42,196 nt of DNA, from the NCBI RefSeq assembly GCF_005233835.1, contig NZ_SZQA01000051.1:1-42196 (forward strand), in the 5' to 3' direction. Both the position numbers and the translations under genes were made by a program. Positions within the stretch are counted from its first letter, which is position 1, and each line of letters starts with the position of its first letter. The notes beneath the pieces are model-generated. The model ran no database searches, was not told where the DNA came from, and saw nothing but the letters and a program-made list of their open reading frames with translations. Source of the stretch: Herbidospora galbida. GTDB taxonomy: Bacteria; Actinomycetota; Actinomycetes; Streptosporangiales; Streptosporangiaceae. Below are positions 1 to 7,646 of this stretch, piece after piece.

Positions 1-641
1 TCGGCGGCGGCCCCGGCCCCGGCGACCCGGGCGCGGGCGTCGGCGGTGGCCGCCTCGAGCTCGCCGGCCCGCTGCTCGGCGGCCTTGGCCCGCTCGCGGG
101 CGTCGTGGAGCTTGCGGCGCAGGTCGGTGTTCTCGGCGCGGGCGGCCTTGAGCTGCTCGCGGACCCGGTCGACCTCTTCCTTGGCGGCCGTGCGCTGCTG
201 GGCGAGCTGCTCCTTGAGCCGCCCCTCGGCCTGCTCACGCTGGGTGTCGAGGGCGGCGGCCTGGTCGAGGTCTTCGCGCGCCAGTTCGACCATCCCGGCC
301 CACCCGGGCGGCCGGGTCAGATAGGCTGCCGCCGCGACCAGCACGGGCTCGGCGGCGGGCGGGATCGTCTCCTCGGCGAGCGAGGCGACCAGCTCTGGCC
401 AGGCCTGGGTGAGCGCCTCGGCGACCAGTTCCCGGAACTTCTTGTCGTTCTCGAGCTGGGCCGCTATCGGCGCCGACCCCAGACGGGCCCGCTTGCGCGG
501 CTCGAACTTGGCGACGGCGCGCAGCGGCGCGGGCACGCCCGCGGCGGGCATCGTCCCCAACACCTGAGCCGCCAGTTCGACGACGTGTGTTCGCACCTGC
601 TCGGGCAGGGGACGAGACAGGCCCTCTCCGGCTGAACTCAT
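1..641 (-). CDS. NYN-type RNA-binding protein, N-terminal part (partial)
   Basis: The minus-strand frame starting at ATG 641 stays open to the window edge, so about 213 N-terminal residues are visible and the C-terminus lies outside. The protein begins MSSAGEGLSRPLPEQVR and has a conserved helical part containing KFEPRKRARLGSAPIAAQLE and the short PPGWAGM motif, followed from about residue 110 by a long coiled coil rich in Ala, Arg, Glu and Gln. This arrangement matches, from memory, actinobacterial proteins that carry a C-terminal NYN (PIN-like nuclease) domain; that domain is not in the window, so the name is an inference. The gene is divergent from the small WXG100-like gene across a 160-nt region full of TCACGT half-sites. 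A SMC-like or other coiled-coil protein is the main alternative. Confidence 0.6.
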   Translation of the reverse strand, partial: MSSAGEGLSRPLPEQVRTHVVELAAQVLGTMPAAGVPAPLRAVAKFEPRKRARLGSAPIAAQLENDKKFRELVAEALTQAWPELVASLAEETIPPAAEPVLVAAAAYLTRPPGWAGMVELAREDLDQAAALDTQREQAEGRLKEQLAQQRTAAKEEVDRVREQLKAARAENTDLRRKLHDARERAKAAEQRAGELEAATADARARVAGAGAAA

Positions 642-704
642 CCCTGCTGCTCTCTTCCTGTCCTGGTCGTTCATTCAAGGGTACGGCTCTGCGAGTCCAC
701 TACA

Positions 705-799
705 TCACGTTCAGCGACGTGAACGGGGAGCAAGTAGGACACGAACCACTTGTCTCATAAATCGCTCACGTTACGTCAAGATCTGCTCACGTGATGTCA
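705..799. promoter_or_regulatory. Cluster of TCACGT half-sites in a divergent promoter
   Basis: TCACGT at 705-710 and its complement ACGTGA at 717-722 form a perfect inverted repeat with a 6-nt spacer. Two 15-nt near-identical direct copies follow at 764-778 and 785-799 (GCTCACGTTACGTCA and GCTCACGTGATGTCA), 21 nt apart, which is two helical turns. The second contains the perfect palindrome TCACGTGA at 787-794. The sites fill the gap between the NYN-type gene (minus) and the small plus-strand gene at 802, so they probably bind a regulator controlling one or both. The regulator is unknown. Confidence 0.5.
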
Positions 800-801
800 C
801 A

Positions 802-1020
802 ATGACGGACGTGACGATTGCAAGTGACCATCTGCGCCGGCTCGCGGCCGAGATGGAAGAGGTGCTCGACCCCGTCTGGGCGCTGCGCGCCTTCCCCCGG
901 TGGACGGGCCCGGCGGCGATGCGCTTCGACGCCGAGCTCTACCGCCACCGCACCCTGCTGGCCGCCCTGACGGCCGAGGCCACACTGCTGGCCGCACACA
1001 AGGAAAAAGAACTCGCCTGA
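802..1020 (+). CDS. Small WXG100-like protein (72 aa)
   Basis: This 72-residue, mostly helical protein has a helix (residues 6-30), the turn motif W34-T35-G36 and a second helix, with the spacing W-x-G-x-A followed by Phe42 and Leu46 that is typical of WXG100/ESAT-6 proteins. It is shorter than the usual 95-105 residues, mainly at both ends, so it is only WXG100-like. No signal peptide or membrane segment is present, as expected for that family, whose members leave the cell through type VII secretion. No secretion ATPase is visible nearby. ATG 802 follows the TCACGT cluster with no clear ribosome-binding site. A non-secreted helical hairpin protein is an equally simple reading, and a false ORF cannot be fully excluded. 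Confidence 0.5.
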   Translation: MTDVTIASDHLRRLAAEMEEVLDPVWALRAFPRWTGPAAMRFDAELYRHRTLLAALTAEATLLAAHKEKELA

Positions 1021-1036
1021 GTCATTTGTCCAGGTT

Positions 1037-1042
1037 TAGTCT
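1037..1042 (+). promoter_or_regulatory. Candidate -10 box, leaderless GNAT gene
   Basis: TAGTCT ends 6 nt before ATG 1049, the spacing expected for leaderless transcripts in actinobacteria. There is no Shine-Dalgarno sequence in front of this start. No convincing -35 box is seen. Confidence 0.4.
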
Positions 1043-1048
1043 GCGCGG

Positions 1049-1600
1049 ATGCTCCGACCCGTGCTGCCGATCGAGACCTCCCGCCTGATCCTGCGGCTGT
1101 TCACCCCCGACGACCTGACCGAGCTCCACTCCATCTACTCGCGCCCCGACGTCGCCCGGTTCCTCTACTGGGAGCCGCGTGATCTCGTACAGGTGCGCAC
1201 CGTGCTGACCGACAAGGCGGCCACCGCCGAGCTCACCGACGAGGGGCAGGCGCTGTGCCTGGCGGTCACCCTCCGCGAGACCGGCGCCCTGATCGGCGAG
1301 GCCCTGCTGTTCTGGCGCAGCCGCGAACACCTCCAGGGCGAGGTCGGGTACGTCTTCCACCCCGACCACCACGGCAAGGGCTACGCCACCGAGGCGACCA
1401 GGGAGATGCTCCGCCTGGGGTTCGAGGGCCTGGGCCTGCACCGCGTCACGGCCCGCTGCGACGGCCGCAACACGGCCTCCACCAAGGTGATGGAGCGGCT
1501 CGGCATGCGCAAGGAGGCCCACCTGGTGGAGAACGAGATGGTCAAGGGCGAGTGGACCGACGAGATCGTCTACGCGATGCTGCGGCGCGAATGGCACTGA
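1049..1600 (+). CDS. GNAT-family N-acetyltransferase (RimJ/RimL type)
   Basis: The 183-residue protein starts with the RimJ/RimL-type strand ETSRLILRLFTPDDL and carries the acetyl-CoA-binding segment near residues 103-118, including the H-G-K-G-Y-A-T-E stretch that corresponds to the family Q/R-x-x-G-x-G/A loop. The later part, TARCDGRNTASTKVMERLGM, is the typical β5-α4 region that ends the fold. The family moves an acetyl group from acetyl-CoA to a primary amine, such as a protein N-terminus or a small molecule; the substrate cannot be read from sequence. The length is normal. The gene stands alone, and ATG 1049 is preceded by a candidate leaderless -10 box rather than a ribosome-binding site. 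Confidence 0.88.
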   Translation: MLRPVLPIETSRLILRLFTPDDLTELHSIYSRPDVARFLYWEPRDLVQVRTVLTDKAATAELTDEGQALCLAVTLRETGALIGEALLFWRSREHLQGEVGYVFHPDHHGKGYATEATREMLRLGFEGLGLHRVTARCDGRNTASTKVMERLGMRKEAHLVENEMVKGEWTDEIVYAMLRREWH

Positions 1601-1627
1601 CGCGCTGAACTGTCGGTCGGGGTCTCT

Positions 1628-3358
1628 ATGGTCGTCAGCGTGGAACAGGGCACGCTGGACGACCTCGGAACCCCCCTCGTCGACGTCACGTTCGTCGTGT
1701 TCGACCTCGAGACGACCGGCACCTCCCCCGCCGAGTGCGCCATCACCGAGATCGGCGCGGTCAAGGTGCGCGGCGGCGAGGTGCTGGGCGAGTTCGCCAC
1801 GCTCGTCGACCCGGGCGGCCCGATCCCGCCGTTCGTCTCCGTCCTGACCGGCATCACCGACGCCATGGTGGTGGCGGCGCCGAAGATGACCGAGGTGCTG
1901 CCGAGCTTCCTCGAGTTCGTCAAGGGCGCCGCCCTGGTGGCCCACAACGCCCCCTTCGACATGGGGTTCCTCAAGGCCGAGTGCGCCCGGCAGGGCTACC
2001 CGCCGCCGGTCAACGCGGTCGTCGACACCGCCGACCTGGCCCGGCGGGTGCTCACCCGCGACGAGACCCCCAATTGCAAGCTGTCCACGCTGGCCCGCCA
2101 CTTCCGCAGCGCCACCGAACCCTGCCACCGGGCCCTGGCCGACGCCCGCGCCACGGTCGACGTGCTCCACGGCCTCATCGGCCGGGTCGGCAACCTGGGC
2201 GTCCACTCCCTGGAGGAGCTCAAGGGCTTCGTCCGGATGCCCACCCCCGAACAGCGCGGCAAGCGCCACCTGGCCGACGGCGTGCCCGACAAGCCGGGGG
2301 TGTACGTCTTCGAAGACGCCCGCGGCGAGGCGCTCTACGTCGGCAAGAGCTCCAACCTGCGCACCCGCGTGCGCAGCTACTTCACCGCCAGCGAGACCCG
2401 GCCGAGGGTCCGCGAGATGATCGGCATCGCCGAGCGGGTCCGCCACATCGTGTGCGCGACCCCGCTGGAGGCCGAGATCCGCGAGTTACGCATGATCGGC
2501 GAGACCAAGCCCCGCTACAACCGGCGGTCCCGCTTCCCCGAGCGGGTGGTCTGGCTGAAGCTGACCGACGAGCCGTTCCCCCGCCTGAGCATCGTGCGCG
2601 ACCTGAAAGACGACGGCGCGACCTACCTGGGCCCGTTCGGCAGCAGCCGCACCGCCGACGACGCCCGCACCGCCATCCACGAGGCCCTCCCGCTGCGCCA
2701 GTGCACCGAACGCCTGTCGCTCACGGTCCGGCGCAGCGCGTGCGCGCTGGCCGAGATCGGCAAGTGCGGCGCCCCCTGCGAGGGCCGTGAGAGCCACGAC
2801 GACTACGCCCGCCACGTCGCGGCGGCCCGCCACGCCATGCTGCTCGACGGCAGCTCGGTCTTCTCCGCCGTCGAGGCCCGCATGGACCGCCTGTCGGCCG
2901 AGCAGCGCTACGAGGAGGCCGCCGTCGACCGCGACCGGCTGGCCGCCTACGTCCGCGCCGCCGCCCGCATGCAGCGGCTCGCCGGCCTGACCGCCATCAC
3001 CCAGATGGTGGCCGCCGGCCCCGGCAAAGACGGCGCCTGGGACATCCACGTGATCCGCCACGGCCGGCTGACCGCCGCCGGGGTGATGCCGCGCGGCGCC
3101 CACCCGGTCCCCTACGTCGAGGCCCTGGTCGCGACCGCCGAGACCGTCCACCCCGGGCCCGGCCCGACCCCCGCCGCCAGCGCCGAGGAGACCGAGACGA
3201 TCCTGCGCTGGCTCGAGTCGCCGGGGGTCCGGCTGGTGCGGGTCGAGGGCGGCTGGAGCCTGCCCGCCCAGGGGGCCGCCCGGCTCAAGCAGCGCATCGA
3301 CCGGGCGTACGACCAGGGAGGTTCCCGCTCAGCGAGGGAGGGCAGACCGCTGCGATAG
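1628..3358 (+). CDS. DnaQ-like exonuclease fused to UvrC/Cho-like GIY-YIG endonuclease
   Basis: The 576-residue protein joins two nucleases. Residues 20-190 are a DEDDh 3'-5' exonuclease: Exo I FDLETTG (Asp26, Glu28), Exo II VAHNAPFD (Asp111) and Exo III HRALADAR (His167, Asp172). Residues 218-300 are a GIY-YIG nuclease of UvrC/Cho type: GVYVF, YVGK (237-240), the arginine-rich LRTRVRSYF and the terminal PRYN. Around 415-440 a UVR-like helix pair (MDRLSAEQRYEEAAVDRDRL) is seen; no helix-hairpin-helix domain follows, unlike true UvrC. The family resembles M. tuberculosis Rv2191, which also sits beside trpD and ctaE. A DNA repair or end-processing role in the cytoplasm is likely, but the substrate is unknown. 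The C-terminal 100 residues are not assigned. Confidence 0.92.
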   Translation: MVVSVEQGTLDDLGTPLVDVTFVVFDLETTGTSPAECAITEIGAVKVRGGEVLGEFATLVDPGGPIPPFVSVLTGITDAMVVAAPKMTEVLPSFLEFVKGAALVAHNAPFDMGFLKAECARQGYPPPVNAVVDTADLARRVLTRDETPNCKLSTLARHFRSATEPCHRALADARATVDVLHGLIGRVGNLGVHSLEELKGFVRMPTPEQRGKRHLADGVPDKPGVYVFEDARGEALYVGKSSNLRTRVRSYFTASETRPRVREMIGIAERVRHIVCATPLEAEIRELRMIGETKPRYNRRSRFPERVVWLKLTDEPFPRLSIVRDLKDDGATYLGPFGSSRTADDARTAIHEALPLRQCTERLSLTVRRSACALAEIGKCGAPCEGRESHDDYARHVAAARHAMLLDGSSVFSAVEARMDRLSAEQRYEEAAVDRDRLAAYVRAAARMQRLAGLTAITQMVAAGPGKDGAWDIHVIRHGRLTAAGVMPRGAHPVPYVEALVATAETVHPGPGPTPAASAEETETILRWLESPGVRLVRVEGGWSLPAQGAARLKQRIDRAYDQGGSRSAREGRPLR

Positions 3359-3370
3359 GTTGGGACCCTC

Positions 3371-3380
3371 GGAAAGGAGC
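3371..3380 (+). promoter_or_regulatory. Ribosome-binding site fixing a TTG start
   Basis: GGAAAGGAGC lies 5 nt before TTG 3386 and supports this rare start codon for the RAM-domain gene. The next residues read V-T-A-I-V, as in homologues recalled from Streptomyces. Confidence 0.6.
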
Positions 3381-3385
3381 ACGCT

Positions 3386-3673
3386 TTGGTCACCGCGATC
3401 GTGCACATCAAGGCCGACGTCAGCCGGATCCCCGAGGTCGCCCAGGCGATCGCCGGGCTGGCCGGCGTCAGCGAGGTCTACTCGATCACCGGCGAGTTCG
3501 ACCTGATGGCCATGGTCCGGGTCGCGCGCTACGAGGAGATCGCCGAGGTCGTGCCGGGGCGGCTCAACAAGATCGAAGGCGTGCTGGCGACCGACACCCA
3601 CATCGCCTTCCGCACCTACAGCCGCCACGACCTGGAGGCCGCCTTCTCCATCGGCCTGCCCGACGCCGACTAG
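3386..3673 (+). CDS. Stand-alone Lrp/AsnC ligand-binding (RAM) domain protein
   Basis: The 95-residue protein covers only the αβ-sandwich RAM domain of Lrp/AsnC regulators (VTAIVHIKADVSRIPEVAQA, then GVSEVYSITGEFDLMAMVRV). The helix-turn-helix is missing. RAM domains bind amino acids and form dimers or octamers, so this protein may sense a small molecule or assemble with full-length Lrp proteins; it cannot bind DNA by itself. The gene uses TTG 3386 with a good ribosome-binding site and lies 27 nt after the exonuclease gene, so it may share its transcript. The same short form sits beside trpD in other actinobacteria (recalled), so this is not a truncation. Its proximity to trpD makes a link to tryptophan or aromatic amino acids possible, but unproven. 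Confidence 0.85.
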   Translation: MVTAIVHIKADVSRIPEVAQAIAGLAGVSEVYSITGEFDLMAMVRVARYEEIAEVVPGRLNKIEGVLATDTHIAFRTYSRHDLEAAFSIGLPDAD

Positions 3674-3712
3674 ATTTCCATCGTCCCCCCGACGTCGAAC
3701 CACGGAGGGATC

Positions 3713-4459
3713 ATGGACTTCACCGGCCGCACCGTCGTCGTCACCGGCGCGGGATCGGGCATCGGCCGCGCCGCCGCCCGGCTGTTCGCCGAAGCGGGCG
3801 CGCTCGTCCTGGGCGTCGGACGCCGCCGCGAGGCCCTCGCCGAGACGGCGGGCCGCGACGAGGCGATCAGTGCCCACGTCGCCGACCTGCGCGACCCGGC
3901 GGCGCCCGAGGAGGTCGTCGCGGCGGCCGTGGCCCGCTGGGGGCGGATCGACGTGCTGGTGAACAACGCCGGGGCCACCAGGATCATGCCCTTGGCCGAG
4001 ACGACCGCCGACGGGATCGCCGAGCTGTTCGTCCTCAACGTCACCGCGCCGAGCCTGCTCGCCCGGCACGCCCTGCCGCACCTGCGCGCCTCGCAGGGAT
4101 GCGTCGTCAACGTCTCCAGCACCTACGGCCACCGGCCCCTGCCCGGTGGCGCCCACTACGCCGCGTCCAAAGCCGCCGTGGAGCAGCTCACCCGGAGCTG
4201 GGCCCTGGAACTGGCCGCCGACGGGGTCCGCGTGAACGCCGTCGCGCCCGGCCCCACTGAGAGCGAGGCCCTCACCGCCGCGGGCCTGCCCGCGGCGACC
4301 GTGGAGCGGATCAAGTCCGACGAGGCCGCCCGCATTCCGCTCGGCCGCCGCGGCGACCCCGACGAGGTGGCGACCTGGATCCTGCGACTGGCCGACCCGT
4401 CGGCGACCTGGCTGACCGGCCAGATCCTCACCGTGGACGGGGGCCTGGAGCTCGCCTGA
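3713..4459 (+). CDS. Short-chain dehydrogenase/reductase
   Basis: This 248-residue classical SDR carries the cofactor motif TGAGSGIG (11-18), the NNAG motif (84-87) and the catalytic Ser136, Tyr149 and Lys153. The basic stretch GRRRE after β2 (37-40) suggests NADP(H) preference, although it is not decisive. It ends with the usual GQILTVDGG substrate-loop/C-terminal motif. The start ATG 3713 has the ribosome-binding site GGAGGG 3-8 nt upstream. It oxidises or reduces an alcohol/ketone pair in the cytoplasm; the substrate is not predictable. No neighbour suggests a pathway. About 200 nt without a convincing gene separate it from the histidine kinase that converges on it. Confidence 0.9.
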   Translation: MDFTGRTVVVTGAGSGIGRAAARLFAEAGALVLGVGRRREALAETAGRDEAISAHVADLRDPAAPEEVVAAAVARWGRIDVLVNNAGATRIMPLAETTADGIAELFVLNVTAPSLLARHALPHLRASQGCVVNVSSTYGHRPLPGGAHYAASKAAVEQLTRSWALELAADGVRVNAVAPGPTESEALTAAGLPAATVERIKSDEAARIPLGRRGDPDEVATWILRLADPSATWLTGQILTVDGGLELA

Positions 4460-4657
4460 CCGTCCGGACGACCGTTTGCCACCTGCCGCGGGCCCGCACA
4501 GCCGGATGCGGCCCGCAGGCCGTCATCTGATCGGCTCCACGGTCGCCAAGCCGCCCGGCCTGGTCCCTGCGCTCACCGTGCCGCCCGACCAGGCCCCCGC
4601 GGTCTCCATGTCGTCGGATCGGGCCACGCTCCACGTCGCCTGCAAGGGCGCCGGGCG

Positions 4658-5350
4658 CTAGCCCGTGCGCTCCCCGCTCAGAGCCCGGGTCCGGCCGCCC
4701 GTCAGGAGTCTCACGCGGACCTCGAACCCGCCCCCCACCGGTCCGGCCGTCACCGAGCCGCCGAACAGGGCGGCGCGTTCCCAGATGCCCAGCAGGCGTT
4801 CGCGGGGACCGCCGTCGTCGCGGACGCCCACCTCGATCAGGCCGCTCTGCCAGCGCAGGGTCACCCAGGCCTTCCGGGCCGCGCCGTGCTCCAGGGCGTT
4901 GACCAGCGCCTCCTCCACGATGCGGTAGGCCGACAGCTCCAGCACGGGGCCGGGGCGCCGCCGGCCCTCCTCATCGAAGCCGACCGCCAGCCCGGCCGAC
5001 CGGAACCGGTCGAACAGGGCGGGCAGGGCGGCCAGGGTGGGCTGGGGGCCGGTGGTCGTCGCGCTCCCCGACCGCAGCAGGCCCGCCACGCGCTGCAGAT
5101 CGGTCAGGGCCTGGCGGCCGGCCTCCTCGGCGTCGCGCAGCGTCTGCCGGGCCCGCTCGGGGTCGCGATCCATGATGACCCGGCCGGCCCCCACCCCCAG
5201 GGTGAGCACGCTCAGGTCATGGGCCACCACGTCGTGGAGCTCCTCGGCGATCCTGAGCCGTTCCCTGGTCACGGCGTCGGCGGGGTCCGGTGACCGGCGT
5301 CGGGTCACGCGGGCCGTCACTTGGGCCAGGCGGGCGATGAGGCGCGTCAT
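4658..5350 (-). CDS. Short cytoplasmic sensor histidine kinase (NarL/LuxR-partner type)
   Basis: The 230-residue protein has a HisKA_3 dimerisation helix with the phospho-acceptor His39 in [11 protein letters not shown], and a HATPase domain with the N-box [13 protein letters not shown] and a G-box DDGG followed by [13 protein letters not shown]. There is no membrane segment, PAS or GAF domain, so it lacks any visible sensor; most relatives are 350-600 residues. The longer open frame upstream is antisense to trpD and is not used: ATG 5350 is preceded by a leaderless -10 box. No response regulator with a DNA-binding domain is adjacent, but a degenerate receiver protein lies on the other side of trpD. 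It is either an orphan kinase or works with that receiver. Confidence 0.85.
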   Translation of the reverse strand: MTRLIARLAQVTARVTRRRSPDPADAVTRERLRIAEELHDVVAHDLSVLTLGVGAGRVIMDRDPERARQTLRDAEEAGRQALTDLQRVAGLLRSGSATTTGPQPTLAALPALFDRFRSAGLAVGFDEEGRRRPGPVLELSAYRIVEEALVNALEHGAARKAWVTLRWQSGLIEVGVRDDGGPRERLLGIWERAALFGGSVTAGPVGGGFEVRVRLLTGGRTRALSGERTG

Positions 5351-5356
5351 GCCGGA

Positions 5357-5362
5357 AAGATA
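5357..5362 (-). promoter_or_regulatory. Candidate -10 box, leaderless histidine-kinase gene
   Basis: On the minus strand TATCTT ends 6 nt before ATG 5350. No Shine-Dalgarno sequence precedes the start, which fits leaderless transcription and a promoter separate from trpD. Confidence 0.4.
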
Positions 5363-5421
5363 AGCCGCCGCCCGGCCCGTGGGCGTCCTCCCAGGAGGTG
5401 AACGCGGATCAGCCCAGAGGC

Positions 5422-6468
5422 TTACCCGCGCAGCCCCTGGGAGACCTCGATCCAGCGGTCGAGCAGCGTCGCGGCGGCGCCCGAGTCGACCACCTGGCCG
5501 ACCGTGGCGTAGGCGGCGGCGATGCGTCCGGGCAGGTCGTCGGTGGTCGGGCCCTCGTGGGCGACCAGCGCGGCGGCGGCGTTGAGCAGCACCGCGTCGC
5601 GGATCGGGCCGGTCTTGCCCCGGACCAGGTCCTGGACCGCGCCCGCGTTGAACACCACGTCGCCGCCCTTCAGGTCGCCGGGCTGGGAGCGGGCGATGCC
5701 GATGTCGGCCGGGTCGAAGGTCGTCTTGACGGCCTGGCCGTCGCGGACGACGTACACGACCGAAGGAGCGGCCGTGGACAGCTCGTCGAGGCCGTCGTCG
5801 CCCCGGAAGACCAGGGCCGAGACCCCGCGCTCGGCGAACACGCCCGCCACGACCGGCAGCATCCGCTCGTCGAACACGCCGATGGCCTGGGCCGACGGGC
5901 GGGCCGGGTTGGTCAGCGGGCCGAGGAAGTTGAAGACCGTCGGGACGCCGATCTCCTTGCGGGTCGGCCCGGCGTACCGCATGGACGGGTGGTAGACCGG
6001 CGCGAAGCAGAACGCGATGCCGGCCTCCTCGGCCACCCGGGCGGTCGCCGCGGGCGACAGGTCGATCACGACGCCGAGGTGCTCGAGCACGTCGGCGGCG
6101 CCGCACTTGGAGGAGGCGGCCCGGTTGCCGTGCTTGACGACCCGGGCGCCCGCCGCGGCCACCACGACGGCGGCCATCGTCGAGACGTTCACCGTGTGGG
6201 CCCGGTCGCCGCCGGTGCCGACGACGTCGACCGCCGGGCCCTCGATCGCGAGCGGGGTGGCGATGGACAACATGTGCCGGGCCAGGCCGGACACCTCGGC
6301 GACGGTCTCCCCCTTGGCCCGCAGCGCGACGACGAACGCCGCGATCTGGGACGGGGTGGCCGCGCCCGACATGATCTCGCCCATCGCCCACGAGGTCTCG
6401 TCGGCGGTCAGGTGCTCACCGGCGAGCAGCGCGTTGAGCAGCGAGGGCCAGGTGGTACGGGCGTCCAT
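5422..6468 (-). CDS. trpD: Anthranilate phosphoribosyltransferase
   Basis: The enzyme joins anthranilate to PRPP, the second step of tryptophan synthesis from chorismate, in the cytoplasm. The 348-residue protein has the PRPP/Mg-binding motif GTGGD (84-88) and the anthranilate-site motif [12 protein letters not shown] (112-123), both intact, with normal family length. ATG 6468 is preceded by TAAGGAC as ribosome-binding site. It lies 24 nt downstream of the receiver-domain gene and probably shares its transcript. No other trp gene is in the window; isolated trpD beside the cytochrome genes is the usual actinobacterial arrangement. Confidence 0.95.
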   Translation of the reverse strand: MDARTTWPSLLNALLAGEHLTADETSWAMGEIMSGAATPSQIAAFVVALRAKGETVAEVSGLARHMLSIATPLAIEGPAVDVVGTGGDRAHTVNVSTMAAVVVAAAGARVVKHGNRAASSKCGAADVLEHLGVVIDLSPAATARVAEEAGIAFCFAPVYHPSMRYAGPTRKEIGVPTVFNFLGPLTNPARPSAQAIGVFDERMLPVVAGVFAERGVSALVFRGDDGLDELSTAAPSVVYVVRDGQAVKTTFDPADIGIARSQPGDLKGGDVVFNAGAVQDLVRGKTGPIRDAVLLNAAAALVAHEGPTTDDLPGRIAAAYATVGQVVDSGAAATLLDRWIEVSQGLRG

Positions 6469-6492
6469 GGCGGTCCTTACGGATTGTGGATG

Positions 6493-6882
6493 TCAGGAGA
6501 CGGCGGGCAGCCGCCCGCGCATCAGCCCGGCGATCGTCTCGGCGACGACCATCGGGTCGAGCGGCTGGGAGATCACGGCGTCGGCGCGCGACCAGTTGGC
6601 CAGCCAGCGGTCGTCGCGCCGGGCGATGATCAGGCAGATGGGCGGGCAGTCGTGCACCTCGTCCTTGGCCTGCTTGGCGATGCCCATGCCCCCGGCCGGC
6701 GCGGCCTCGGAGTCGAGGATCGCGATGTCGATCTCCCCCGAGTCGAGCTTGCGGACCACGGCTGCCTGGGTCGCGCACTCGACGATCTCCACCAGCGGCA
6801 GGTCGGCCGCGGGACGGCGGCCGAGGGCCAGCCGCACCTTCTCACGGGTGGCCGCGTCGTCGCTGTAGACGAGAACCTTCAT
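6493..6882 (-). CDS. Degenerate receiver (REC) domain protein
   Basis: This 129-residue protein is a single CheY-like receiver domain with the acidic pair Asp8-Asp9 and the phospho-acceptor Asp57 (IAILDSEA). Two switch residues are altered: the Thr/Ser position is Ala87 (CLIIARRD) and the conserved Lys before Pro is Gln106 (ISQPLDP). It may therefore be phosphorylated poorly or signal by conformation alone. There is no output domain, so it would act through protein contact. The start is ATG 6882; the much longer upstream frame is antisense to ctaE. It precedes trpD by 24 nt and is divergent from ctaE, so the 6883-7017 gap must hold both promoters. Confidence 0.75.
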   Translation of the reverse strand: MKVLVYSDDAATREKVRLALGRRPAADLPLVEIVECATQAAVVRKLDSGEIDIAILDSEAAPAGGMGIAKQAKDEVHDCPPICLIIARRDDRWLANWSRADAVISQPLDPMVVAETIAGLMRGRLPAVS

Positions 6883-7004
6883 GTTGCGCACTCCAGTCAC
6901 CGGGTAGGGTCCACCAGGGATGCTATCGGCCCGGAGTGGCCGTCGACATCCCGGCTCGCACCCCCTATTGGGGGGCCGTGCGGCGACCCGGCCCCACGAG
7001 CCGC

Positions 7005-7010
7005 AATAAT
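7005..7010 (+). promoter_or_regulatory. Candidate -10 box, leaderless ctaE
   Basis: AATAAT ends exactly 7 nt before GTG 7018, the spacing seen at several other starts in this window. The box overlaps the alternative ATG at 7009, which would then be inside the promoter. Confidence 0.4.
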
Positions 7011-7017
7011 GACGTGC

Positions 7018-7629
7018 GTGGCGACAGCATCCGCAATTACTACGACGACGACAGCCCACTCGTCGCGCCGGCCCAACCTGGTCAGCGTAGGGACGATCAT
7101 CTGGCTGTCCTCTGAGCTCATGTTCTTCGCGGCGCTGTTCGCGATGTACTTCACCATCCGCTCGGTGAGCGTGGGCCAGGACCCGGCAAGCTGGCCCGGC
7201 GCCCATCTGAACGTCCCGTTCGCGACGGTCAACACGATCATCCTGGTGCTGTCCTCGGTGACATGCCAGTTCGGCGTGTGGGCCGCGGAGAAGGGCCAGG
7301 TCAAGAAGCTCCGGTTCTGGTATTTCGTCAGTTTCCTCATGGGCGCGGTCTTCGTCGCCGGGCAGCTGATCGAGTACGCCGAACTGGTCAAGGAGGGCAC
7401 GACCCTCTCCTCCGACGCCTACGGCTCGGTGTTCTACCTGACCACGGGCTTCCACGGCCTTCACGTGACGGGTGGTCTGATCGCGTTCCTGTTCCTCCTG
7501 GGACGCACGTACGCCGCGAAGCGCTTCACGCATGAGCAGGCCACCAGCGCGATCGTCGTGTCCTACTACTGGCACTTCGTCGACGTCGTCTGGATCGGCC
7601 TTTTCGCGACCATCTACATCATCAAATGA
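7018..7629 (+). CDS. ctaE: Cytochrome c oxidase subunit III
   Basis: The 203-residue membrane protein has five hydrophobic helices, as in actinobacterial subunit III, with the conserved [15 protein letters not shown] first helix and the C-terminal [19 protein letters not shown] segment. It belongs to the aa3 oxidase that reduces oxygen to water and stabilises the proton-pumping core. The start is either GTG 7018 (leaderless, favoured because of the -10 box) or ATG 7009, which adds three residues; neither has a ribosome-binding site. It is the first gene of ctaE-qcrC-qcrA-qcrB, the layout that couples oxidase and bc1 complex into a supercomplex in actinobacteria. The other oxidase subunits lie at 22764-25662 on the other strand. 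Confidence 0.95.
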   Translation: MATASAITTTTTAHSSRRPNLVSVGTIIWLSSELMFFAALFAMYFTIRSVSVGQDPASWPGAHLNVPFATVNTIILVLSSVTCQFGVWAAEKGQVKKLRFWYFVSFLMGAVFVAGQLIEYAELVKEGTTLSSDAYGSVFYLTTGFHGLHVTGGLIAFLFLLGRTYAAKRFTHEQATSAIVVSYYWHFVDVVWIGLFATIYIIK

Positions 7630-7646
7630 TCGGAACGGGGATTTCG

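Noticed and set aside
4476-4661. 61-codon plus-strand open frame between the SDR and histidine-kinase genes
   Set aside because: No ribosome-binding site or -10 box, Pro/Ala-rich translation without family resemblance, and the end overlaps the kinase stop region; the roughly 200-nt gap appears to hold no gene or clear terminator.
5398-7017. Long plus-strand frame leading into ctaE
   Set aside because: It is antisense to trpD and the receiver gene, with low-complexity translation; only the part from 7018 (or 7009) encodes subunit III.
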